The translations under genes and the position numbers were made by a program. Under the pieces are notes generated by a model. It worked only from the letters and a program-made list of their open reading frames with translations, was not told the DNA's origin and ran no database searches. A stretch of 64,000 bases of DNA. Origin: Stereocaulon alpinum (lineage: Eukaryota > Ascomycota > Lecanoromycetes > Lecanorales > Stereocaulaceae). The DNA lies in NCBI GenBank assembly GCA_018257865.1, contig JAEUBA010000002.1, positions 1,178,001 to 1,242,000 on the forward strand, written 5' to 3'. Shown in pieces: positions 21,687 through 33,355 of this stretch. Numbering within the stretch: position 1 is the stretch's first letter; the number at the start of each line of letters is the position of its first letter.

Positions 21687-23063
21687 TCAAATGGTTCCAG
21701 GTCCTTCGGTGATTTGAAGTCGCTTGCTGGATGATACTGGCGTACAGGGTCGAGCTGAAGCAGCCCTTTTCCGAGTCACGACAATTTCACCATCCCCACT
21801 CGGTAGCTTCGCCTTAGCCGCATTTTCAAGGCCTTGCTTCAGAGCGCCGTGAGCGGATGTAGCAAGATGCTCAGGACTAGCGTTTCTCTGCAATTGCTCC
21901 CGAAATAGAGAAAGGCTCTCATCACATTCCCTCTTATCACCTTGGTCCACACTCGCTTGTGCCAGGTCTTTTGTCTTGTGCCGCTCTATGTCGCCACAGA
22001 TATCCAAAAGCTCACTGCCAGTAAGTGAATGGTCGGGTGTAGTAGCCTTTCGCCTAGCTGCCCTACGCTGGTCAATCTTATCGGCAGTGATTTGCCCAGC
22101 AAAGTCGTCTCTGTCGCCGTCGCTGTCCTCCGAATCCAATCTGTGAAATCGTCGAATCGCTTTGCAGCTTGCTGGGCTTGTGTTCTAGTCTCTGTCCCGC
22201 GCTTTGGCTGGGTGGTAGATGCTCGGTTCACTCTAATCAGGTCTGTGACTCTTGTGGCCTCCTGTGAAGGGGGCGAATGACGATCCGACTCCACCAAAGT
22301 ATGCAATCCTGACATGACGCTAAGTGCGCCCTCGTTCTCATTTTCCGTTGTTGGCGGAGTCAGATTCCCGTACATGATACTCGCCATACTGAGAATTTTG
22401 GTAGCCATTGAAGGCTGCAGACCGGTATCGTCGTGGAAGTCTTCTTGACCGGGAGCAACCTCGCCACAAACTTCAATATCATGGTCATTGCTGGTGAACA
22501 ACTTGTGACTATGATTGGGGTTGCAGATGTGCTTTCGGAGCGCAAGAACAGTGTTAAAGGTTGCTCGTCCACAACCTGTAACTGAGCAACGTAAGTAAAT
22601 CAGCTTGCCGTCCGAAGATCGCGTGTATAGAGGATACCCTTGGCTGTCATGTGTTGTCGGTAGGCCAAATATCTTCTCCTTTGACTTGTTCGCAGCGCTG
22701 CCGACAGCACGCTTGGCTTTGGTATTACTTCTTGTTATTGGGCCGACGCGACGTGGCATGGGGGTGCTTATCATGACTAGCATATTCGGCAACGTAGAGT
22801 GAGCTAAAGACCTTCGCTGCTCACGCAGACCTTATTGAACGCTCTTTAGAACTCTACATTCCAATACCAAGCGACGGCATACTCACGTCTTCTTCTTCAT
22901 CTCTCTCTTTCAGTACGCTGAGGAAGTTACGGTCTTCCTCCTCTCGCTTGATCCGTAATTGTTCATCTTCCCATGTACGGCTCTGAACGATTGTCCGTTG
23001 CTGTAGGTACAGTGCTGTCTCTATATCCTCCAGCTGTCTGAGTCGGGCATTGATGACCTCCAT
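21687..23063 (-). CDS. Putative zinc-finger-like protein with a frame change in the gene (status uncertain)
   Basis: Exon 1 (23063-22887) encodes a 59-residue coiled-coil-like start (MEVINARLRQLEDIETALYL, then Glu/Arg-rich) and ends at a good GTGAGT donor. Exon 2 from about 22816 joins in frame and encodes a basic region, then a C2H2-like finger, LRCSVTGCGRATFNTVLALR with the two His just after (C-x4-C ... H-x5-H). An acidic Ser/Thr-rich region follows. That frame runs to 21986, but from 22139 a different frame carries the coding-like sequence (DSEDSDGDRDDFAGQITADK and on) to the stop at 21687. The switch may be a one-base indel, or a 62-base GC-AG intron at 22202-22141. The gene may therefore be intact or broken. 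I do not recognise an ortholog. Confidence 0.55.
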
Positions 23064-24931
23064 ATCACCTCAAGGCTATCTATTGGACTAGGCTTCGAGC
23101 TTTTCTGTCATGATATTACCGAAGTTGCTCTGAGAAGAGTCGATGCGGAGATGGGTGTATTTATCCCGCATGTGGGTTCTCCACAAAGGCACTGACTTTG
23201 AAGGTCTTGAAGATTCAAAAGAGAGGTATCGAGAGACTGTTTTCAGATAAATGCCAGATCTTGGTAAACTCGAGATTACTGGACGTGCGAATGTCATTTG
23301 CTATAATTTCTAGTGGTTGGGATGAACTCGCTTGTTGGGCCCTTGAGTCGATTCACAATTCACCGTCGCCTCATAAAGTCTCTCAGGGTGTGGACAGGCT
23401 GTAGATGGGGAACAGTGCTTTCATCTTAGGAATCGTGTGGTAAGGGACTGATGAGGCTAGCATGTAGGTCAGAGTGGCTGACTTCGGAACAGATGAAGTT
23501 GTGGCTTGTGCGTCATAGTGGCTGCCAAGGATGGCAACAAGCAAGAGGTGTGCTGGGAATGACAAGGAGGGCAGTGGCTATATAAGCAGAAGTTCCAGCT
23601 GCATTCGTCCCATATGCATTCACTAAGCGTCTAACTCACTTTCAATACGAACGTGCTATAGCTCATGTGCGTCGTATCGACTTCCAAGATCTGCTTTCGC
23701 TGTCGCTGAAACATGAGCGAAGAAGTATTCCTAGCACGGCGTGGTTTACCTCAACTTGAGTCGTCAGGAATAGTCCCCATCCCTGCAATCGCGTTCCCAC
23801 AGCGCTATCATCAACTACGACGTTCCAAGAAAGCAAATGATCTAATACTCTTGTTTGTCAAACATGATCACGGTTGCCGCGTCACGTCCGTACTACGTTT
23901 GTCCATCGAACTACGACGACCAATATACAGTTGATGCAAAGCTCTGCAATGTCTGTTCCGTGCTCCCCGTTCTAGTACACACAACACTCTCATTGTTAAG
24001 GTCGCAAGCGACCTCAAATCTGATGCTTCGAAGTTCAGGATCATTCAAGTCGTCGAATCAGATCTGGTTATGTTCGTAGAACTGGTTCAATCTAATCACC
24101 TTTGCAAGAACAGAAATGCCAGAGCGAAAGGGGCATTATGGATAGAGAAAGCTTCGTGAAGAGACAGTAGAAGAGGCGACGTGAAGGACTGGAAGAGGAT
24201 TCGGCAAAAGAAAGAGCGGCAATGAGAGGAGAAGCACGGGAATAGGAAAGAAGGATAGATTTTGTCCAGCCTATGGGCATTATGAGAGCGATTGGGTCGC
24301 GACAGGAAGTCAAAGTCCGTTTACTCTTTGAGAGCTGCGTCCGAGGGAACATTAATCTCATTAGTTGCTTGTGTGTTAGTCCCAAGAGCACACTCAAGTC
24401 ACTGAAGAATGAGGGAACATTGCGTACTGATTTAATTTTCATTTGAATTCTAAGCTGCAAATTCAGCGTAACACCTGAGCTCAATGAAGTGCAAAGTTTG
24501 GGGAACCAGACCATGGCATGAGCACATTTCGAAGGTATGCCGCCCTTTCTGGGTTGAAGTGGGTAGTACAATGGCTCAGTGCCGTGTCAGCCTGCGAACA
24601 TAGAGGCCACACCCTCCAACAGGGACAAAGATTACACTCTTGACTGCACCAGAACGATGAATTTGCTCAATACAAGCCTTCGAAAAGCACCTCGTTCTTG
24701 CTCAACGTTGAAGTCTCACTCTTTCAAGGCAAAGATCATCTCGATGTTGGCATTATTGAGGCAGATATCGCCAACTGAGCTCAACAAGATGCAGTGAACA
24801 CCCATCTTGAAATCAATCACAATTAGGATCATGAGTACTAATGACAAACGTACTCGAAAATAGGGGTATATACACACGTCTAACCATATTGACACATTGT
24901 TGCGCCTGTCCGATGCCATCGCAAATTTGTC
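23064..24931. other. Gene-poor region, 1.9 kb
   Basis: It lies between the zinc-finger gene start and the stop of the type I membrane protein gene. Open frames up to 159 codons (24092-24571, minus) have no recognisable features. A TATA-like box occurs at 23579-23586. No repeats, tRNAs or transposon motifs found. Confidence 0.5.
23579..23586 (+). promoter_or_regulatory. TATA-like box with no assigned gene
   Basis: The sequence TATATAAG lies in the gene-poor stretch. The first downstream ATG (23664) opens only 15 codons; the next (23713) opens a 73-codon frame. A match of this quality can occur by chance, and no conserved product is seen. Confidence 0.3.
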
Positions 24932-26037
24932 TCAATCCCTTTTTCCCGTACCATAACCATTCATTCCCGACCCCGGAAACGCATAACCCCCGCCCCTCTC
25001 CCCACCCATCCTATCTTTCCCATAACCCCTTATTCGTCTCGGCAACTCTACGCCTCTGAAATACGCCAGACTCGCCGCCACCCCAACGCCCGCACTTAAT
25101 AAGCAATATACGACTGTGCTGAGGTGAACATGCCCGCCTAGCCCTTGTTTCCCTGTAGTTGATGGCGGTAAGGTGGGCGTAGTATACCAATGAACGCTCA
25201 ATTGCAGTGGCAAAGGGTCGCCTATAACGATCCTGGTGCTTGCCGAACTTAGCGAAGGACTCGAATAGGCTGTTGCAGCTAGGATGTCCGCGTCCTGCGT
25301 AGCTAATTCTGGACTGGTATGTAGTAATACATTCAATTTTGAGGAAATGTGGAGGTGGGAGAGTTGGAGGGCGCCTGAGAGGGCAAATATCAGGGGTATG
25401 AAATCGTCATTGGTGGAGGAAGAGGAGGATTTGGTTATTTCGTTATGGTTAAGGGGGTGGGTGGGTATGCGGCAGGTGAGTGGGGCGTCATTGTGGATGT
25501 AGAATTCGAGGAGGTGGAAGAGAGGGTCGTCTATGGATTGGAGGGTGCAATTGATGTCTGGGAGCGTCAGGTTTGAATGTTCGGAGAGAGGAAGGGCAAG
25601 GGGTAATCGTTAAGCAACCTTTCTCTATGCCGAAGTAGAGCTCAAGGGGACGTCCGGTTTCGTTGCAGGTCATGAAAGGAATGTACTGGAGCTGGCCCTT
25701 ATCATCTGTAATCTGTAGGAGGCGAAATTAGAAACGAAGGAGAGAATATGGTTGTCCGGAAGGCGTTTCTTCCAGGGGAAGCTCGCCGCTTACATGTTCG
25801 CCAGTGTCGCTGCGCGCAAAGCACCTACATTAGCCACAAATTTCTTACTGCTCCACTTCCACTTTGACGAGGCGGGTTTGACCTCTCGCATTGAGCACAG
25901 AAAGCTTACACAGTCCGATTCAAACAGCTGACAGGTATAGCATCTCCAGGCGCATAGCTGGCCTTTTCCTCCGCTTTGGCTGCGTTGGCGGCGTGTGCAA
26001 AAGCAAAGAAGAGGGAAACGAGTACATGAAAGACCAT
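24932..26037 (-). CDS. Secreted or type I membrane protein with signal peptide, unknown function
   Basis: Four exons, 26037-25910, 25809-25794 (16 bases), 25712-25619 and 25557-24932, give 287 residues. The start MVFHVLVSLFFAFAHAANAA is a signal peptide. The luminal part contains VSCLNRTVDTGEHITDDKGQ, IPFMTCNETGRPLELYFGIE and KDINCTL, with several Cys and N-glycosylation sequons (NRT, NET, NCT). One membrane helix (about 234-251, STVVYCLLSAGVGVAASLAY) is followed by a short basic Gly-rich cytosolic tail. The microexon encodes only the DTGEH segment and restores frame exactly. The pattern suggests an ER or secretory-pathway membrane protein; I do not recognise a named family. The open frames in the three parts only make sense when joined as given. 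Confidence 0.8.
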
Positions 26038-26477
26038 TGACACCTTCTGACAGCCTGTACGAGCCATCGCCAAACAAATTTACCGGATCATCGTAAGGGA
26101 GTTTGGGGCGCAGAAATTGCTGGGTTTTGGAGAATCCTAAGCCCTTGGCCGCACGCTTGTCGTTTCTACGGTAAGGTAGAACTAGGTATACGTAAGGTAA
26201 CGGGAGATCGCCAGGGCCAGACATGTGTCACAGTGTCACGCTTTTACCTAGCCCAAAGCATGAGGTACGCTCGGTACGGTAGCTCCACCTTTAACTCTCC
26301 CCGATATTATATATATCTCGTGTCCTTGTCAAGGGCAGACTACTATGGTCTCTATTGAAAGAACGAACAACGTTTGATCAAATGTTCCTTAAATAATGTT
26401 CCTTATCCAGAAGCTATCTCTATCTTCATTGCCCGATGATGACTTCCGTTTTCGTTTCGCGTGGAGTGTTTGATCAA
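26038..26477. other. Promoter of the type I membrane protein gene and 3' end of PGI1
   Basis: 440 bases. Two TAAGGTA copies occur at 26168-26203 and a TATATATAT run near 26309. The open frame at 25790-26224 is a shadow of the first exon. Confidence 0.5.
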
Positions 26478-28243
26478 TCATGGTATTCCAGACTTCTTCT
26501 TAAATGCATTGATCAATCCGCTTGTGCTAGCATCATGCCCTTTGCTCTCCCCGCTCTCTTCTAGCTCCGCTTGGATCTTTTTCGCCAGCGACTTGCCCAG
26601 CTCGACACCCCACTGGTCAAAGCTGTTGATGTTCCAGACCGCTCCCTCAGTGAAGGTAAAGTGCTCGTAGTACGCGATCAAGGCTCCAAGTGTGCCAGGC
26701 GTGATCTTCTGGGCGAGGATGGAAGTAGTAGGTCGATTGCCTAAGAACGTCTTGTGGGGTACGAGCTCCTTGGGCGCCCCTTCGGCTTCAACTTCCTCTG
26801 GCGTCTTGCCAACCATCAAGGCTTCAGCTTGGGCAAAGAAGTTGGAGGCAAGCATTCTGTGTTTCTGTTAGCTGCGATTGTGGCAGGAAAGGAAGCTCCC
26901 GAGAGGCCTACTTCTGGTGCTTGTTGTTCTGGATTGGGTTATGGCTCTCGGCAGCAAGAATGAAATCGGTAGGAATGAGTTTCGTGCCTTGATGAAGCAA
27001 CTGGTAGAATGAATGCTGGGCATTTGTTGCAGGCTCTCCAAACAGGATTGCTCCGGTGGTGTACTTCACATAGTCGCCCTCTCTTGTGATGGCCTTGCCG
27101 TTCGACTCCATTGATAATTGCTGTAGGTACGCTGGGAAGCGGTTCATGTATTGGTCGAATGGCGATACCAAATGCGTTTGTGCACCGAAGAAATCTGAGT
27201 ACCACACGCTGAGAAGACCACCAATGACTGGAATGTTCTCCTCAAGCGGAGTCTCCTTGAAATGCATGTCCATCGCGTGGGCGCCGGCAAGGAACTCATG
27301 GAAGTTGTCAAAACCAATGTACAGGGCTACGCTAAGGCCAATGGCACTCCAAACGCTGTACCGGCCACCGACCCAGCTCTCGAACCCGAACATGTTCTTC
27401 TTGTCGATTCCGAACTTCGTCACTTCCTCGACGTTAGTCGATAAGGCGACGAAGTGCTTAGCGACGTGCTCTACATCCTTGGCTGACTCTAGGAACCACT
27501 GTTTGGCCGTGTTGGCATTTGTGGTTGTCTCGGCGGTCGTGAAGGTCTTGGAGGCAACCAAAAAGAGTGTGGTTTCTGGATTGGAGTCACGTAGAGCCTC
27601 TGCCATATGGGTGCCGTCGATGTTGGAGACGAAATGCAGTTTCATGTTCCGGTCACCATATGGCTTCAATGCTTCCGTGACCATGACTGGACCGCTGCAC
27701 CTTATTTTAGTTACCAGCTCACTCCCCTATGATTAATTATACTCACAGATCGGAGCCTCCAATGCCGATATTGACGATGGTATTGATCTTCTTTCCGGTG
27801 TAACCTTTCCACTCTCCACTCCGTATCTCGTTCGAAAACACCTTCATATGGTCCAGTACTTCATTGACACCCTCCACCACGCTCTTGCCGTCCACCTTCA
27901 TAGGCTGATTGGTGACATTCCTCAACGCAACATGGTAAACAGCTCTCTTCTCAGTGAAGTTGATCTTCTCTCCTGCAAACATCTCATCTCGCAGCTTCTC
28001 AACCCCAGCTTCCTTGGCTAGTTGGATAAGTAGCTTCAGTGTCTCCTCAGTTATGAAATTCTTGGAGAAGTCGAATAAGATCTCGGACTTGTCGGCTGTA
28101 TTGTGAAAGGTACGGGAGAAAGTATCGAAGCGGGAAGGATCCTTCTCAAAGAATTCTTTGAGTACAATGTTGCGGCCCAAGGTGGTGTGGTGTTCCTGCA
28201 GCAGTCGCCATGCTCCAAGGTCGCTGGCTTGGGAGAATGACAT
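26478..28243 (-). CDS. PGI1: Glucose-6-phosphate isomerase
   Basis: Three exons, 28243-27747, 27694-26912 and 26856-26478, give 552 residues, the standard eukaryotic length. Family blocks are unmistakable: DPSRFDTFSRTF, INFTEKRAVYHVALRN, INTIVNIGIGGSDLGPVMV, LVASKTFTTAETTTNA, WVGGRYSVWSAIGLS (PGI signature), LAGAHAMDMHFKETPLEENI, the catalytic-site MESNGKAITREG and AESHNPIQNNKHQK. It interconverts glucose-6-P and fructose-6-P in glycolysis and cell-wall precursor supply. The second intron has a GCTAAC branch and the joined frame reads HQKMLASNFF as in homologs. Confidence 0.97.
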
Positions 28244-28729
28244 TATGGCGTTTGCAGGGAACAGCGATTAGACCTGGTCAACTGTGAGGGAATAGTAGGG
28301 TGAATAGAAACGACTGTCTGTCCAGGAAGTTGTGAAGAATAAATCTTAGGTTGGGTGGACAAACGTCAAAAAATGTCAGGATGCCCCACCGAACTTTCCG
28401 CAGCTTCTGCCCCACTAGGTAGGTAACCGTCCGCCTCGTCCTACACTTGTTGACGCCACTTCATGCTCAGTCAGCCGCCGCACATTTGATCAATGCTCAT
28501 GTAAGTACCTACTGAGAGACTGGGCATGCATGCATGCGTTAAGGACAATGTTCCTAGGCTCCGCAGTAATATGCTGAGCGTGTATGTGTATGTGTATGTG
28601 TATGTATGCGACTGTCTGCTTACTATGGAATCCCCCACAGCGGTTGAATCTCTAAGACGATTGCCGCACCGCTGCTACGCTTGCTCAAATGCATTCATGA
28701 TCATTCATCATACCACGCCTCTAATCTAC
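28244..28729. other. PGI1 promoter and SCH9 3' region
   Basis: 486 bases between the PGI1 start and the SCH9 stop. It contains a hexanucleotide microsatellite (28579-28608) and TAGGTAGGTA near 28415. No gene seen. Confidence 0.5.
28579..28608. repeat. Microsatellite, GTGTAT unit
   Basis: About four perfect copies of GTGTAT followed by a shortened GTAT copy, in the PGI1 upstream region. Confidence 0.9.
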
Positions 28730-30917
28730 TTAACCCGCGACGCTTCCAAATGATGGATCCTTTACACTCCCCCCAGCATCGCCAAGACCTGCAACGGGAC
28801 GATTGTAGGACCAGCCTGTGAATTGCTGTTGCATAGTCTGTGATAGCATGGGACCCTCAACATATGAGTCTGTAGGTGCTTCCTGGGTGAATTCGCGATC
28901 GAAGTTCGCAGTGTCCAGCGCGTCAGTCTACTTCAATTAGCATGGGCTATAATGCGCTAAACAGAATGATTACGAACCACGTTGGGCTTGAAAGTGGGAT
29001 CATATCGTCTTTGTAGCAGCTTTCTCCAATCAATCTGGTTGAAGAATGGATGGGCTTTAATCTCAGAAGGTCCCTTGGCACCAAGCCTATGTTCTGGCCT
29101 TCGGTCGAGTAGCCCTATCAGAAGGTCTTTGGCAGGGCCAGGCACGATCTCCGGTCCTGGGAAATGTAGAGGCTCCGAGAGGATCTTACGGTACATCTCG
29201 TTGGTGTTCTCATCATAGTAGGGAGGCAGACCGGTCAACATCTCGTAGAGAAGGACACCCAGGGTCCACCAATCTACAGACTTGTCGTAGCCCTGGCCTA
29301 GTAAAAGCTCTGGGGCAAGGTACTCGGGGGTGCCGCAGAAGGCTATGAGAGATGTTAGTGCAAGACGCAAAGCTTTGGGGCATATGGAGCTCACTATTTG
29401 TTCGATCTTCGTCCTTCATGTCCATCTTGCAGAGGCCGAAATCGCACAGCGCAATATGTCCCGAATAATCCAACAAGATGTTCTCGGGTTTGAGGTCCCG
29501 GTATACGACGTTGAATCCATGGAGGCACTCTAAGGCGCAAAGAAGCTCAGCAGTATAAAATCGTGCACGATTGACATCGAAGCGTTGCTCCCGTTGGAGA
29601 TGATGGAAAAGCTCTCCACCATTGACGAAAGCCAGCACAAGATAGAGCTTCTCGGGAGACTGGAAAGAAAATTTCAGGGGGACGATGAACGGATTGTTGA
29701 TTTGCGCTAAGACGGATCGCTCAGCAAGTGTGTGCGCCACTTCGGATCTGGAGATAATGTGTGCTTTGCGGAGGGTCTTGAGAGCGTAAATGCGGTGGGT
29801 ATCACGCTTCCTAGAGTATCGTTAGCATTTCGTCCAAATATTCACATGAATCCAGCAAATGCTTACATGACTTGCATGACTTTGCCAAAACTCCCTTTGC
29901 CGACGACCTTCAGGAGCTCAAAGTCTTCAATCTTGAGAGTTCTCTGCTTGTTCTCGACAAATGTGACACCAATTTTGAGAGAGCCGGTTCCGAAAGCAAC
30001 ATCCAACCACTCAGTTCCCATCTGTCCCATCGAACGTTCTTGCTCGGCAAATGCGGCCACGTTCTTTTCCCGATCCTTTTTGCTCGCTTTTGGATCTTCT
30101 ACGAATTGTTTGGCCTCCTCAAAACGCGGATTAACCCGCACCACACCCAAGAAGATATCCTCACTTCTACCAGCGCCTGGCCGGGCGTTTGGGTTCCGAA
30201 GGTATATCTGTACGGATAGCTCTGTGGCGCGTGAAACATCGAATTTATAGGAAGTGTTATCACCTGCCCAATACGGGTTTGATGGACTTCCAGAGACCGC
30301 ATCAACGAAGACTTGAAGCTTGTCAAAGTCAAGTAATGCATATGGGAGATGTCGTGAAGAGTAACGTCCATGGATAGTTGGAGCAGCGTTAATACCTCCG
30401 CCTCCACCAGACTGAGGACGACCAGCTGGGGCGTAGGAGCCAGCCATTCCACCTGACGTACGAGACATTGATGGGTCACCCCGCATGGATCCTGCTACTG
30501 AGAAGCCGCCGGAAGCAGAATTCTGGTACTGTGAAGCGAATTGCTGTTGGTAGTGAGGAGGCAGAGAGAACTCTTTGCCTTCGTGGAGGGTGACAATAAG
30601 TATTCCGGGCCTGGAAGGACCTTGGGGTGGGGAGACCATAGCCTCGGACGCAGCTATCTGCCGTCAGCTTGCGGGAGAGCCAGACAATAGCAACACCTAC
30701 CAATGCCATTGCTACTTGTAGTGCTGATGGTAGTAGTGAGCTTCTCGTCCATAGGTTCAGGCGTTTCAGCCTTGATGGTAGACGTGGACGTTGATCGGCC
30801 TCCAAGGGAGTTCTTCAGGGGACCCAGATGGGTCTCCTTGAATTCTGTAAGGCAGTCAGTCTTGTTCCATGACAACATGATACTGGACAATTCACTTTTC
30901 GTCAGATTCCAGGACAT
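28730..30917 (-). CDS. SCH9: AGC-family protein kinase with C2 domain, Sch9/Sck type
   Basis: Six exons, 30917-30896, 30844-30701, 30653-29867, 29810-29395, 29342-28978 and 28927-28730, give 643 residues. The start MSWNLTKKFKETHLGPLKNS leads to a Ser/Gly-rich region. A C2-like domain follows (about 70-285, LDFDKLQVFVDAVSGS, SYKFDVSRATELSVQIYLRN, SLKIGVTFVENKQRTLKIED). The kinase domain has the P-loop GKGSFGKVMQV, YRDLKPENILLD, DFGLCKMD and activation loop TFCGTPEYLAPE. The tail has a turn motif in TDALDTANFDREFTQEAPTD (579-598) and hydrophobic motif FTGWSY (614-619). Sch9 is the TORC1 effector for ribosome biogenesis and ageing in yeast; SckA/Sch9 has like roles in moulds. The gene is divergent from ADA2. 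The exon 5 donor is an uncommon GTTCGT. Confidence 0.94.
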
Positions 30918-31653
30918 GTTGGCTAACGCGACAACTAATAGGTATGGAGGAGGAAGTGGTGCGAAGTTATAGGGCTGTAGGGTATTGAATGGCGTCTGTG
31001 TGCCAGATGCGGAGTAACACTGCGTCACAAACCTGGTGTAAGACAGCCGGAAAGACTCCAATAGATAAGAGTGTGAGATTGAAAGGTGATATTATTGACA
31101 GTAAGATGTTTCAGCAGGTTTATGCCATCTTGAACACAGTTCCAGAGGCTGACCAAGAGGCTGTTGTGGGTGGGCACTGCATTACAAAGTACCTTAAGTT
31201 ACCTTTCAGAGAATCAGTACTACCGGTAAGGTACGGAGTAACTTCGACTCCAGTGTGGAACAAGTTCAGGGTCCTTTGACCCAAAATTACCTTAACTTAC
31301 GTAGAACTAAGGTATTCTAGTTAATTATTAGCCACTCAGCATCACAATAATTTAATGACAGCGATTACCAAATCACAGACTAACATCTCAAGGCCCGCCC
31401 GCTAGCGCCATGGTACATTTGGAACCTCATGGCTCATGCAGAATCATGAACTGCTGTGATCAACCAAGCAGTGAATCGCACAACCCCCTACACCCTCAGC
31501 TATTCACCATATTTCGCATTGTTACGCGTGCAACAAATGACTGGCGCACTAAAGTGTGCTGTTGATGGGCCTTGATAATAGGTCAACCTAGCAAGGTCCT
31601 ACCGGTTAAGCCTGATCATCGCAGGTAGCAATCAAAGTGGAAAAGGACTAGCT
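30918..31653. other. Divergent promoter region of SCH9 and ADA2
   Basis: 736 bases between two divergent starts. It holds a cluster of TACCTTA/TAAGGTA motifs at 31189-31314 in both orientations. No gene is seen; the open frame at 30989-31279 has no conserved content. Confidence 0.55.
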
Positions 31654-33355
31654 ATGGGAGTAATTAGGAAGAAAACATTATCCCGTGGCACTGAGGGCGG
31701 ACTCAAATTCATATGCGACGTCTGTTCGGCAGATATCACGTCCACTGTACGCTCCATTGAGAAGTCTTGGCATCTATGTCATCCACAGCGATGCTGATGA
31801 CCCTCTACAGGTACGCATACGGTGCCACGTCTGCCACGAGTATGATCTCTGCGTGCCATGCTTCAAAGATGGCGCAAAAACGCGCGACCACGACCCTGCA
31901 ACACACGAATTTCTAGTTATCGAACAGCATTCTATTCCCATCTATGATGAAGACTGGGGCGCAGACGAAGAGCTGTGCCTTTTGGAAGGCGCAGAGGTAT
32001 ATGGACTTGGGTCATGGGCTGATATAGCAGACCATATTGGAGGTTACCGCAACAAGGATGAAGTCAGGGATCACTACATCAAAACCTACATTGAAAGCTC
32101 CAATTTCCCGCTGCCAGCCAATGCAGACCCTGGCGACAAACGTCTATCAGAAGAGGTCCCCAGAGAAGCTTTCCAAGCACGCAAGAAGCGAAGGATAGAA
32201 GAGCGGAGGGAAGAAGCTAAATCCGCACCGCCTGCTACGCCTAAACAAAAACCTACCGCCAGCGTCCCAGCCTGCCATGAAGTCCAAGGGTATATGCCGG
32301 GCCGCCTAGAATTTGAGACAGAGTTTGCGAATGAAGCTGAAGAAGCGGTTCAACATATGCAGTTCGACCCCGGAGATGGCCTGAACCCGCGCACTGGCGA
32401 AGTAGAGCCGGAAATGGAATTCAAGATGGTTGTCATGGACATCTACAACTCACGACTGACGGCCCGAGCCGACCGAAAGAAAGTAATATTTGAACACAAC
32501 TTACTTGAATATAAGAAGAATACGGCATTGGAAAAGAAAAAGACCAAAGACGAGTTGGCCCTAGCCAACAAGGCCAAACCGTTTGCGAGGATGATGAACC
32601 ATACAGATTTTGAGGCCTTCACATCAAGCCTAGAATACGAACACAACCTCCGCCAAGCCATCTCCCAATTACAGGATTGGCGGCAGATGCGCATTGGTGA
32701 TCTCAAAACAGGGGAAAAGTACGAGCAAGAGAAACAAGCGCGTGCTGCACGTCCAGCGCCCACAGGGACATTTGACCGTCAAGCAGGCGTTCGACCGGAG
32801 AAGAAGGCAGACAAGGAAGCACATCAAAAGGCTACGATGACTGTTGAGCTCACGGCGCCTGAGCTTCCCGAACGCTTTAAGCCTATGCCTCCAGCCCCTG
32901 TGGCCCCTGCTAATGCACCCTTAACGAATGGTACCCATTCCAAAGGACCTCTTACGAATGGCACCACCAACGCCACTCTTCCTCCTCCAGCACCACAGGA
33001 GAAGAAGTCTCGTTACGCCGTCGCTGCAATCAGTGGCCAGCAGCCTCTCAAATTAAATGGTGAGAACGCGACTGATGTACACCTTCTGACCAAGGAAGAG
33101 GCGGACTTGTGCTCTGTCATAAGAGTCATGCCAAAGCCTTATCTCGTCATGAAAGAGGCTGTCATCCGAGAAGCAATGAAAAGTGGTGGTGCGCTAAAAA
33201 GGAAGGTGGTCAGAGAACTATGCAAGGTATTTCGTCTCAAAGCATACTCGAAAGTTTTAGGCACGTTCACTGACATATATTGATAGATCGAACCATCGAA
33301 AAGCTCCAAGCTGTTCGACTTCTTTCTGCATTCTGGGTGGATACAGAAGGCTTGA
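31654..33355 (+). CDS. ADA2: SAGA/ADA transcriptional adaptor Ada2
   Basis: Three exons, 31654-31746, 31811-33226 and 33287-33355, give 525 residues. A ZZ zinc finger occupies about 18-65 with C21, C24, C36, C39, C45, C48, H58 and H63. A SANT domain lies at about 80-126 (WGADEELCLLEGAEVYGLGS, HIGGYRNKDEVRDHYIKTYI). The central part carries the Ada2 blocks YMPGRLEFETEFANEAEEAV and MEFKMVVMDIYNSRL. The C-terminal SWIRM domain ends in FFLHSGWIQKA, encoded partly by the small third exon. Ada2 stimulates the histone acetyltransferase Gcn5 in SAGA and ADA complexes. The first exon provides half of the ZZ ligands, so its inclusion is required for a sound domain. Length is slightly above yeast (434) and normal for moulds. 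Confidence 0.95.

Noticed and set aside
24092..24571. 159-codon minus-strand open frame
   Set aside because: No conserved motif, no signal peptide and no supporting intron structure; likely chance in a gene-poor stretch.
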